The notes beneath the pieces were generated by a model. The model was not told where the DNA came from. It worked only from the letters and a program-made list of their open reading frames with translations, and made no database searches. DNA of 64,000 nucleotides from Ilex aquifolium. Taxonomy: Eukaryota; Streptophyta; Magnoliopsida; Aquifoliales; Aquifoliaceae. This document shows, piece by piece, positions 33,657 through 44,896 of the stretch. Positions within the stretch are counted from its first letter, which is position 1; every line of letters begins with the position of its first letter. Both the position numbers and the translations under genes were made by a program. The stretch covers positions 20,749,744 through 20,813,743 of the forward strand of contig OX637393.1 of the NCBI GenBank assembly GCA_951799425.1. The letters are read 5' to 3'.

Positions 33657-34735
33657 GTCACCAGAGTTCAGTCCAGCATAAGAGAGGAAGAAATGAGAGA
33701 AAGAAAGGAAGAGCGAAGCCCTGCCAGAATCACTTCCCAGCCAGAATTTTCTCTACTTATACATTTATGTTTATCCCTTCTACTTGGAGGCTTGAACCTT
33801 TTCCACTTTTGTGTCGTAGCAGGTAATAAGAGTGGTAGTGTTTTAGCTATTCCTCAGGGAATGACGTGATGTATTTTGTTTTCAGTTATAATGAGATTAT
33901 CTCACTCCTTTTGCTCGTCTATAGCAATGAGGTGTGAGTAGTCCTTTTGTACTCTTCGATAAAGGGTGAATGCACGTGTAATACTGTTTAAGTTATGAAA
34001 ATGCCGATGTTTTATTTATGCGTTAATGTTTATACCTCCCTTAATTGATGGATGGTTACATTTATAATATGCTCATGGTTATGAACACCGAGCAAAGCCT
34101 ATTGATATATAACATTCTATCTATTATTATTATTACGTACTTCATGCATGATACGATGATGCACATTGTTGGGCTTTATGTAATAGTTGGGAGATTGGTT
34201 ATAGACGGGTTAAATCTAGCCATAGCCAATGCTTTTTATTCAATACATAAACCAGAATCCCATCATCATTGAATCATCAACCTGCCGATCAAATAGTTAG
34301 AGTAAACCTTTTGAATGGTTCACCTTTAGGTTTACTAGGGTTATTTGATTGATGCATGGTACATAGACCTTCTAGCTAACCTAACCAGTTGTTGCGTTAT
34401 GGTTCAATATACATCAAACCTACCGGTTGACTTTTCAGTAAAATAGAAGTTAATTATTGTAAGGTGGCGTTTTTATAAATAGACAGTATAAAGCACGTTG
34501 GATCGTCACATTGAAGAGTACTTTTACCACTTTTTTTTTCAAAGTATTAGTTAAGTATATATTTGACAATTCTAAGCTCACACCACAAGCTATTACGTGG
34601 CACACTACACACCTGAAAATTTTACCATTTCTGTTTTGAATACTGACAGTTAGCTCCTTGTGAGCCAAGAACCTCAGACCTAATCGAGAAATATTGTTAT
34701 TTGACCACTTATACTTGGGTGTATGACATAAATCA
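33657..34735 (+). mobile_element. Element E: LTR remnant of an older Athila element
   Basis: No gene seen. I read it as the last part of an LTR because it runs into a decayed tRNA-Asp primer site (TAGCGCCATTGCCGAGGAG, about 34753-34771) and an Athila gag of the same sense lies downstream (38554). Its left part lies beyond element A, outside the window. Confidence 0.5.
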
Positions 34736-34752
34736 ACTCAGATGAAGCTTTT

Positions 34753-34771
34753 TAGCGCCATTGCCGAGGAG
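34753..34771 (+). other. Decayed primer binding site of element E
   Basis: TAGCGCCATTGCCGAGGAG resembles the tRNA-Asp type site of B and H. Solo LTR F is inserted right after it. Confidence 0.5.
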
Positions 34772-36668
34772 TGATGAGCACAAAATATTATATATTTCAA
34801 GGCCTCATTACATGCATTTTAACTCAACTTTTGCATCTAAGTACTTAGAGTTAGCCGATTTTATGAATAATGTTGAATTTTCATTGTTGCAAGTTTTTAT
34901 AGCTTAAATGATTGATTTTAGGACCTTGCAACTATGATGGATGTGTGGTGAGGGCATGGACACATTACATGAAGATTTGGAGGCTTAAAAGTGAAGAAAT
35001 CAAGGAGGTATTGGTGTTTGGGAACAAAAGCACCAGCAGCCACACCATCTGGAAACAAAGCCTCAGTTTTCCTCCATTTTGACCATGATCCACTTCGAAT
35101 CTGAAAAAGTGAAAAACATTAAAGTTGTAGATCTGGATGTCTTATGTATTGTGTCAAAATTTCAGCTCAATCGGACGGTTAGATCAAAAGTTATGCCAAT
35201 TCTACGAAGACTGGTCCGGAGCAGAAAAACAGTACCGGTACGCCGAAGCTACTGGTGTTCGAAGTACCGGTACGGTACAGTACCGGTACTGTCTTCTGAA
35301 AAAGCCCGAAATGCCTCCAAATCACTTCCCACTTGCTTGGGGGTCCCACCAATGCTTCTCCCACTTGCCCCCCAACATTTCCTTACACATTTTCATGCCT
35401 CCCTGACACAACTTGAAGACTTTGGAGGCTTGGCATTCAAGGAGGAAGAGAGAGAAATGGGCTGCCATGTGGGTTGCAGGCTAGCCTGTCCAAGGCTTCA
35501 ACTCAACCTCCTATTGATGGGTGGCCTGCACACAGCTGGGGGGGACCACCATGCACGAAATTTGAAGGCTCACACTCCATATACTCAGCATTATTCAGCA
35601 TTGTAAAAGGGGTTGGCTACCTAAGCTTAGGAGTAGTCCATGGTAGAAGATGATGAATAGTGTTGTAAGCTACATTTTACCTGTAATTTTCATTTCTTGC
35701 ATTGTAATCTTAATTTCTAGCACTTTAATCTCTTTTATTTTCAAGTGTAATCTAGTTTAAATTCATGCTCTTGCATTCTCCATTGTTGTAGCTGGGTTTC
35801 TCTGCAACTTTTCCAATTTCAACTGGGTATTGTCTTTAAGCTTTGAATTTGGTTATGAAATGAATTTCTCTTGGTACTTTACTTTCTCCTAGCATAAATA
35901 CAAGTTCAAGGCTCTGTTTTAAGATTCATTTCATTTGTATTTGTAGTCCATTTCATTTACATGTCTCTTTACATTATGAATGCTTTTGCTTTAAATATGA
36001 GTAGTTAGATTTAAAGTTGGCTAATCCAAGGGAGAACTCCTCTTTGGTGTGCCACTTCAACTCATTTTATTTCCTCCTCTCAGAGTACGATGGCTCGGTT
36101 TGACTGGGTTGGGGTGAGGACATGGTTGTGAGTTCTTGATACACCGTAGGCATCGTCACGGGGTATGCTTGAATCCTCACCTCCATTTTAGTCCCGAGCT
36201 TCCCACGAATCAATCGTACATCTAGGCTCTATTGGAGGAAGTCTTTGAGTTGGATTGACATCCTCATTGGAGTGAACTCTTTGGATTAGCCAACATTTGT
36301 TTTCATTGCATTTTCATTCAAAAACTTCACTCACAAAACACAAACAAAAGATTTTACACTTTTCCCTTTTGTTCACCAAAATCACTTTCACACAACTTGA
36401 CCTCTCCTTCCCTGAGGAGACGACCTTGGAATACTCTTCCAAGTAAAACACCGACACACAAAAGACTCTTTGCGATTGGGGAGCACTTTTGTTCACACAC
36501 CCGCATTTCATTTCACATTTTGTTCATTCCATTTTCCACCAATCCGTTGTTGCCCTATCTCCCATATCATTCTGAGGGAGAGTGACACTCCCTTCACACA
36601 TAAGCCATATACACATGTCAAATGGTGATGTTTAGGGGTTAGGAAACAACAACGTTTTCCATCAATCA
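34772..36668 (+). mobile_element. Solo LTR F
   Basis: 1897 bp from TGATGAGCAC to CCATCAATCA. Perfect target duplication AGGAG at 34767-34771 and 36669-36673. Related to the D, H, L and P LTRs. Palindromes of the GTACCGGTAC type at 35231-35291. It carries the shared LTR module at 35083-35225. Confidence 0.93.
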
Positions 36669-36673
36669 AGGAG

Positions 36674-36895
36674 TTACGGTGATTTCAAAACAAACAGGGA
36701 AGTTGTCTAGTTTGTATTATATGTGTGTACACTGTTTGTTTTATTTTCATTGTTTATGTCTGTTAAGTCATCAATAGTGTCTGTAAATCAATCTAGTCCT
36801 TCATCTTCATCATCTTCATTGTCGCAAGCATCTTCTGACTCTTTTGAGTTAAGCATGGTTGCTTGACTTATTCCGTCGACCCTAATCTCCTACCA
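36674..36895 (+). other. Element E leader between primer site and gag
   Basis: About 220 bases of untranslated-looking sequence continuing E between F and G. No ORF of note. Confidence 0.45.
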
Positions 36896-38553
36896 TGATT
36901 CCGGTAATATGTTATGGCTTATACGGATAGGTGAGTGTCACTCTCCCTCGGAATGATGCAAGAAATGGGGTAAACTTGTGTGTGTGTGTGTGTGAACAAA
37001 AGTGCTCCACAGGCGCAGAGAGACTTTCGAGTGTCGTGTTTTACTTGAAATTTGTATTCCAAGGTCGTCTCCTCAGGGAAGGAAGGTGAATTATGTTGAA
37101 GGTGATTTTGGTGAAAAAGGAAAAGTGTAAAAATCTTTGAGTTTGAGTTTTGGTGAATTGTGTTCTTGACGAAAATGAAATGGCAACAAGTGTTGGCTAA
37201 TCCAAAGAGGTCATTCCGATAGGAATGCCAAATCAACTCAAGACGTTCTTCCAATGGTGCCTAGACGTTCGATTGATTCGTAGGAAGCGCGGGACTAAAA
37301 TGGAGGTTAGGATTCAAGCATACCCCGTGACAAGTCTACGGTGTATCAAGAACTCACAACCACGTCCACACTCAACCTAGTCAAACCAAACCGTCGTACA
37401 CTATGAGGAGGAATGAAAAAGAGTTGATTTAGCATACCCAAGAGGAATTCTCCCTTGGATTAGCCAACTTAAAGCTTAGCTACTCATATTTAATACAAGA
37501 ACATACATAAAGTGAAGAGACATTGTCAAGAAATGAATATTGGAACTTAAATTAATGCAAGAAAAGTTAAACTAAGAAGAAGTGCATTGAATACCCATTT
37601 TAAAAGCATGAAATGAAGAAAACTCAATATAACAATGGTAGAATCTAAATGGTGTATCTAAACTTGCAATGTACTTGAAATAAATGACATTAAAGACAAA
37701 AGTATTCAAGAAGATTACAAGTGAAAATGGGTAAAAGAGATGCAAAAATCTAACTTCTCTCACTAAAAACTATGTCTTCCTCCTAGAGCTTTTTTCTCTA
37801 TATCTCTACAATGCTGAATAATGTCAAATTATGCTTTCATTTTTGTCCATGGAGGTCTTCTCTGGTGTGTGACAGGCTTCCCATCCATAGGAGGCTGAGT
37901 TGATGGCTTGTGCAGGCTAGGACAAGCCTAGCCAGCAACTCTCCTAGCTTGCCTCTTCTCTCTCTTCCTCATAAATGCTTGAGCCTCCAAAGTCCAACTT
38001 GAAGTGAAGGGAGGCTTGTATGTGTGTAAGAGATGTCAAGGGAGAAGTGGGAGAAGCATAGGTGGGACCCCCAAGTGATAGAGCTTGAGTTGCAGGCTGT
38101 TTGGGATTTCTGGGCAAAACCTTTCAGAAGGTCAATATAAACCTTCCAGAAGGTTTGTGCAAGAATAGTTAAAACAGCAGTTCAGACAGCAAAACCTTTC
38201 GAAAGGTCGATGCAAACCTTCCGAAAGGTTTATTCCAGTAGACAAAACCTTCTGAAAGGTTTTGGCAATGAATAGGCAGACCAAGTGCAAACCTTCCGGA
38301 AGGTTTGCATCCAATTTGCCTTTTTCTTGGTTTCTTCGCCTTCCAATCCTTCCTTTAAGCTATCCCCTCATCTTCATTGACTTCAAAAACTTCAATGGGG
38401 TCTTAACTCAAACCATTTGCAATTCTTCACCTACATTCACACAAGATTTCATTAAAACGTAGATTAACCACATTTATCCCCAATTTCACAACAAAAGCAA
38501 GTATAAAAGGGCATAACAAGCAGCACAAACTATGCAATATTTTATGCTAATCA
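36896..38553 (-). mobile_element. LTR G (solo LTR, left limit uncertain)
   Basis: Right end GCTAATCA at 38553. The left limit is unclear within about 36896-36920, and I see no clean target duplication. Minus orientation from homology to D and L (GAGTGTCACTC, the CCTCAGGGAAGG stretch). It carries six copies of a 14-bp palindrome of the type ACCTTCCGGAAGGT between 38118 and 38305, and a GT repeat at about 36977-36993. Confidence 0.75.
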
Positions 38554-39583
38554 ATGGCTAATAATAATCAAAGGGAACAAGAGGTAGTTCAGAACGTCCG
38601 ACCATTAAGAGAATACTTGCATCCCACACGCACTAGTGTCCCGTCATGTTTTATTTTTCCCACTAATGCTCCAAATTTTAACATTAAGGCAGGGACAATA
38701 CAACTTTTACCGCAATTTCATGGTCTTGAGTCTGAAAACCCGTATTTGCATATGAAAAATTTTGAGGAAGTATGTGGTACTTTGCAAGATAATTCTGAAA
38801 TGGCCGAGTTGAAAATTTTTCCTTTCTCTTTAAAGTATAAGGCTAAAAAGTGGCTAAATTCTTTAAAAACTCAATCTATTCCGAGTTTGCAAGTTTTGCA
38901 AACCGAATTTTTCAAAAAGTTTTTTCCTTTGCACCGCACTAATGCATTGAGATGTCAAATCATAAATTTTTGTGTGAAAGAAGGAGAAACTCTTTATCAA
39001 TGTTGGGAGAGATTTAAGGATCTTCTCCAAGCTTGCCCACATCATGCATTCAAAAGATGGACTTTAGTTGGTTTCTTCTATAATGCCCTCCCATCTGCAC
39101 TGCGTCAGTTTGTTGAAATAATGGCGCAGAAGGAATTCATGGGTAAGAGTCTCGATGAGGCATTTGAGTTTTTTGATACCATTTCTGAGAGCTCTCAAAA
39201 GTGGGACTCAGCCTCACCAAATATTGTTGAAACCAAGTCAACTTCATCCCAATGAGGGAAATACATGTTAAAATAGGATGATGACCTAAGGGCCAGAATG
39301 GCTACTCTGTCCCGAAAGCTTGAAGCCCTAGAAATGAAAAAAATCAAGTTTCTGTTGTGTCTCCCACTGAGCAATCATGTGGAACCTGTGCATTGTCAGG
39401 GCATCCCACGAGGGGATATCCCACCATTCCAGCATTCAAAGAGGTCTTGATGGAACAAACCAATACCATTTCAAATTTTAACAAGCCTTATTCCAACCCC
39501 TATTCTGAAACCTATTATCTAGGGTGGCGGAATCACCCGAATTTTAGCTGGAAGAATACACAGCCTGTGAGTCAGTCACAGAT
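38554..39583 (+). pseudogene. Element E gag remnant
   Basis: Begins MANNNQREQEVVQNVRPL, directly beside LTR G. It includes LREYLHPTRTSVPSCFIFP, TIQLLPQFHGLESENPYLH, CWERFKDLLQACPHHAF, then a knuckle region with CGTCALSGHP and PYSNPYSETYYLGWRNHPN. It is very like C's gag, so E and C are related subfamilies. It ends at the LTR of H. About two breaks. Confidence 0.85.
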
Positions 39584-42500
39584 TGATGAGCGCAAAATAT
39601 TGCATATTTAAAGGCCTCATTACATGCATTTTAACTTAGTCTTGCATTTAAGTACTTAGAGTTAGCCAAAATTATGAATAATGTTGAATTTTCGATGTTG
39701 CAGGTAATTATAGCGTAAATCATGAATTTTGGAACCTTGCAACTAAATGTGGATGAGTGGTGAAGAGATGGACACATTACATGAGTATTTGGAGGCTTAA
39801 AAGTGAAAGAAATAAAGGAGGTATCGGTGTTTGGCATGTGACGCCCCAAAATCCGGGGGTCCGTTGATTACCCATCAACCCGCGGAATACCCGTGGATAC
39901 TAAGTAACTCGATATCGCGACGTCATGCCCCATTTACCGGGGTCCATAATTGAACAAAAATTCGGGCAAAGTCTCCTTTGTACGAGGAGCTCTACCCAAA
40001 AACACAACATGTGCATCATACAATCACAAGACCATCCGAGGTCCAATATTCAACATTGACCACACCGGGTCCATTTATCCATACTCATATAAAAACGTGC
40101 AAGGTTATATTAAAAATAGTCCAGAAATATGGAGTTTTGAGAAAACCTACCCAAACTCATATCAAACTTATACATCATGAAATTTACATTTAAAACAGTC
40201 CATGTGAGTCCCATTACGACTATTTCCAAATATTTACATGCTCAAAATCATAATTTTCACAGTGATTTTACAAGAAATCAAAATAAAGCCACATCTCGGC
40301 TTTTCTTCCTCCTTAAGTGCTCGAGTGAGTGTCGTCTATCGGCGTATAACCCGCTCCTGAAATGTTTTCCCGTATAGGGTGAGCAACGCTCAATAGAGTA
40401 TCTGCTACAGAGGCTATTCCCCACGCTAGATGCATATGAAATGTCACATGCAACAATCAATCATTTAAAACATTCCAATCAAGAATATGCATTCAATGAT
40501 AGGAATCATATGTCATGCCATGAAATGAGACGAGACTCACTCACGCAACTTCGACCCGAGTCCTCACCGACTCCCACAATACAATGCAATGCACACGTGT
40601 AATGAATCCGTCAATTGACGAAAATACATCCAATGATTGTTTGAAATAAAAGTTATGTATATATAAAACCAAATCATGGTGGATGTTACCCATTGAATGG
40701 GTGTTTTATAAACAAAATCTTGTGTCTTTGTTGGGCAACGGATTTTGGTATCACAACTGCCGGTTCCGTACACCATCACACTTTTCCGGAATTTCCCCTC
40801 AGGGGAGTGTGTGAACCAAGTAGCCGGGTTTTGCACCCGAGGGAGAGTCTAGCCCTTCTTGCTATACCCGACACGAGTTTTCCATGCATGCAACCGTGCG
40901 ACTCAGTCGGATCTTCAACCCAACTTTCCCGAGCCCACCATCAACCACCAAGTATGGTGTTTGATTAAACCATGCACCCACACACCCACACTCATGTATA
41001 AAGCCATGAATGTGATGCCTCCATACATATGCAATGTAATGAACCATTGCACTATCAACGTCATGCTCCATATGTAATGAGTGTCATATGAGCAAATTTA
41101 ACCACATATCATGTCCCATATGTAATGAATGCATGGATCAATTTAACCATACATTTCAACATGTATCATGGACAATTATATCATATGCATATAATCTCCA
41201 AAAAAAATCATCCCAATGTCAATATATTAATACACATATATCAACATTTCATAATTAACACAATCACAAGCATGCTATTTCATAATTATGCCAATAACAC
41301 ACTTTATTACAAATGCACATATAAGCACATAATAGCCCCCATAACAACCCACATAACAGCCCCATAACAACCCCATAACAGCCCATAAAATAGCCCCAAA
41401 ACAGTCCATATAACAGGCCATAAAACTGCCCCAAAACAGTCCATATAACAGCCCCACAAAACAGCCCAAAAATAGTTCATATAACAGCCCATAAAATAGC
41501 CCAAAACAGTCCATATAACAGCCCCACATTTCCTATGGACACCATAGGATGGAAATAAACCAAAGTAGGAGGGAACCCTACCTCAAATGAAGTGTGGAGA
41601 CTTCAAAAACACCAACCAAATCTCAAGACCTTGATTTTCTGAAAATCTCCCCTTTGGATATTTGGTGAAATTCCTTGTTTTTTGTGTGGTTGTGTAGCCC
41701 TCGTCGATGTGATCGACTTTAGTTCTTGGTTCGACGGATTCCGACCGACGGAACTCCGAGAATCGACGAAAGAAAATTTGTTTTCTCTCTTTTCTCTCCC
41801 TCTTTCTCCCCAACGTTGAAGGCTGATCTTCAGCAGAGATATCTCCCAAAATATCTAATTTTAGTCCCTATTTATAATTTTCAAGGCTTGGCACTCGTTG
41901 CGCCAAGTGTCCCCCACTTCTTCGGGTCCGTTTTCGCCCCAAAATGATTAATTTCGTCCCGGTTTAAGTTCAAATTATTTTATATGAACTTTATTTAAAT
42001 TATTTTTCAAATTTCAAAATTTTCTTAAAAATTTCATTTTTGGGGGTCGCCTCGAAAAACGTGAAAAATCCGACTATCTCGGAATCTGACGAAATTTCCC
42101 TGGGTAACTAGATTTCGCGAGACGAATCCAAAGGTGATGTCCGTTTCATCATCTGAGATCTAGAAAATTTCAGGTTTGCAACCCGTACCGTAGTGGCAAT
42201 TTACCGTTTTACCCCTTTTTGTAAAAAATTCAAATTTACGCTGGTTTTACATGGCAACATAGGCACCAGCACCCGCACCATTTGGTGGAAGTACCTCGGT
42301 TTTCCTATTTTTTGACCAGATCCACTTTGAATCTGAAAAATTTCAAAACATGAACGTTGTAGATATGGATGTCATCTATATTGTGTCAAAATTTCAGCTT
42401 AATCGAACCGTTGAATCAAAAGTTATGACAATTCTACGAAAACTGGTCCAGAGTAGGCAAACTACCGGAAACACCTACCGGTAGTTTTTACTCCAGTAGC

Positions 42501-43875
42501 CAAAACCTACCGGTAGATCGCTAAAAACCTATAGGTAGGTTTTGCCCCGAAGTGCCAAAACTTGCTGCAAATCATCTCCAACTGCTTGGGGGACCCACCT
42601 ACACTTCTCCCACATCTTCCCTGACATGTTCAACACATAACCATGCCATCCTTACACAAAAGTCTGCATTTGGAAGAGAAGGCATGGGAGAAGAGGAGAG
42701 AGAAAGAGAGATGTTGGAAAGGGGCATGGGGGGTGCAGGCATGCCTGCACCTTGCTTGTGCAGGTATCCAAACCTCCCCAAATCATTAAATCTCTGCAAC
42801 ACTGACCCAAGAGAGCTCCATGGATGAAAATGAAGACATATATACACCAATTCTTTAGCATTTCAAAGGTGGCTACCTAAGCTTAGGAGTAGTTCAAGGA
42901 GGAAGATGATGAATAGTTACATAGACATTTATGTTTTTGCATTTTCTTCACCCATTTTGTTGCAGTAAGTTGTAATTCTCTTGTAATCTTTATTTCTTGC
43001 ATTGTAATCTCTTTTAATTCTAGCATAATCAAGTTTAATTCAAATGTTCTTGCACTTATATTTTTCTGCTGGGTTTTCCTTTTAAGCTTTAGTCATGTTT
43101 ATGAAATGATTTCTTCTTTGTAGTCTACTTCCTTTTAGCATTAATACAAGTTTCAAGCTTCATTTCTCCTCTATTTCATTGCTATTTCATCTACATGTTG
43201 CTTTATATTATGAATGCTTTTCCTTTTAATATGAGTAGTTAGATTTTAAGTTGGCTAATCCAAGGGAGACCTCCTATTGGGTATACCATTTCAACTCATC
43301 TTCTTTCCTCCCCTCGGTGTACGATAGTTCGGTTTGACTGGGTTGAGGGTGGATGAGATTGTGAGTCTTTGATATACCGTAGGCCTGGTCACGGGTTATG
43401 CTTAGATCCTCACTTCCATCTCGGCTCTAGCTTCCCACGAATCAATCGTTCATTTATGCACCATTGGAGGAAGGTTTCGATTTGATTTGGCATCTCCATT
43501 GGAATGATCTCTTCGGATTAGCCAACACTTGTTTTTATTGTATTTTCATTCACAAACTTCAAACACCAAAACTCAAACTAAAAGATTTTACACTTTTCCT
43601 TTTTGAAAAAATCACCTTCACACAATTCCCTTCCTTCCCTGAGGAGACGATCTTGGAATACTTTTCTAAGTAAAACATGACACTCAAAAGACTCTCTACA
43701 CTTGGGGAGCACTTTTGTTCACATACGCATTTCATTCATTTCATCATCCACCATTCCATTGCCCATTTCTCACATCATTATGAGGGAGAGTGACACTCCC
43801 CTTTACACATAAGTCATATACACATTTGAGGGTGATGTGCGAAGATTAGGGAATATACTACAACGGAAACAATCA
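39584..43875 (+). repeat. 5' LTR of element H, interrupted by solo LTR I
   Basis: Starts TGATGAGCGC and ends GGAAACAATCA. About 1870 bp without I. It carries palindromes of the type ACCTACCGGTAGGT (42461-42541), the shared LTR module (about 42305-42440) and the CCCTGAGGAGACGA stretch near its end. Confidence 0.88.
39837..42251 (-). mobile_element. Solo LTR I, Tekay/Del chromovirus type
   Basis: 2415 bp with target duplication TGGCA at 39832-39836 and 42252-42256. Plus strand reads TGTGACGCCCC to GGTTTTACA. It matches LTR N, which lies next to chromovirus integrase, so the sense is minus. A degenerate tandem repeat (CCCATAACAGCCC-like words) lies at about 41331-41528. Confidence 0.92.
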
Positions 43876-43883
43876 TGCATTTT

Positions 43884-43901
43884 TGGCGCCGTTGCCGAGG
43901 A
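43884..43901 (+). other. Primer binding site of element H (tRNA-Asp)
   Basis: TGGCGCCGTTGCCGAGGA, a close match to the tRNA-Asp complement. Confidence 0.85.
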
Positions 43902-44011
43902 AGGTTAAGCGTCGAGTTCAAAAGATGATTTTGGGTGGCATAGGTAAGTCTCATGATGTTCATCACGGGCCAAGGTATGTCGTCGAATTTGTAAATAGTT
44001 TGTTTTAGTTT

Positions 44012-44851
44012 TTGTTTTGTATTATGTTTTCTAATTTTTATGAAAATGTATCAAATGCCCCTTATTTTGAAAATGTGTGTGAGATTTGTGATGAATATGG
44101 GCACATCACTAGTGAGTGCCCAATAAATTATTCGATTCAAGATTTTGCATGCGACGGTTCAAATTCATTTTTGGCCTCCGAAAACTTTTACCCCGACCAC
44201 TATGTTATACCGAGTTATCTGAGTTATGGTTGGGAGAATGAACCTTATAATTTTTCATCCGATCTCACACCACCAAATGAATTTTGCCTCTATCCAACAT
44301 ATGGGGACTCAACCGAAGAAGAATTGGAAAATATTTTGCGCGATTTTATGCAATATCAAATGGAATTCAATGCCCAAATAACCCAACAACTTAGTGCATT
44401 GACTAATGCTATAATTTCTATGCATGAAGAACAACATCTTGAGCATAGTCAATGTATTGAGGATGATCATCTCAAGGGGATGCATATTGATGTTGAATCT
44501 CCCACCACTCTAGATTGTGAAAATTTTGATGATGTTATTATCTCACATGAGACTAATGAGCCCAATGTCATTTTGCCATCTATGAGTAGTGTTGAGATTC
44601 ACAATTTTCAACTTGGGAAGGGCATTGAAATGGAGTTAAGTGTAGAAACTTTTAAAGAGAAATTGTATACTCCATTGTTAGAATTGCATAAACTTGCCTA
44701 CACCTCTGTTTGGTTGAGATTTTTGAATTCTTATCCTTTATATTGTTGGATAGATTGGATAGAAAGGGCATTTACACAACAAAAAAAAAATTTTAATCAA
44801 AAAAATCAATGGGCGCAAGCTCATATCCAAATTGAAGCCGGATTGAAATGA
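44012..44851 (+). CDS. Element H nucleocapsid-like ORF with one zinc knuckle
   Basis: 279 residues. A CCHC knuckle (CEICDEYGHITSEC) near residue 25 is followed by a tyrosine-rich stretch ending SYGWENEPYNF and a glutamine-rich helix (FMQYQMEFNAQITQQL). The same order, knuckle then GW...P.F then FMQSQ helix, forms the C-terminal third of Athila gag (compare B 8955-9330). I read the ORF as a gag nucleocapsid part that survives without capsid. It may bind element RNA for packaging by autonomous relatives. The C-terminal 80 residues are not recognised. Confidence 0.65.
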   Translation: MFCIMFSNFYENVSNAPYFENVCEICDEYGHITSECPINYSIQDFACDGSNSFLASENFYPDHYVIPSYLSYGWENEPYNFSSDLTPPNEFCLYPTYGDSTEEELENILRDFMQYQMEFNAQITQQLSALTNAIISMHEEQHLEHSQCIEDDHLKGMHIDVESPTTLDCENFDDVIISHETNEPNVILPSMSSVEIHNFQLGKGIEMELSVETFKEKLYTPLLELHKLAYTSVWLRFLNSYPLYCWIDWIERAFTQQKKNFNQKNQWAQAHIQIEAGLK

Positions 44852-44896
44852 GCCCTTCTTGTTTTGTTTTTATGTACATAGTAGTTAGATTCTTTT

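Noticed and set aside
33662-34735. Possible host gene between the LTR of A and solo LTR F
   Set aside because: No ORF of note, and the stretch leads straight into a tRNA-Asp type primer site, so an old LTR is the better reading.
41275-41529. Minus-strand ORF of repeated Trp, Cys and Gly that looks like a membrane protein
   Set aside because: It is the translation of a degenerate tandem repeat inside solo LTR I.
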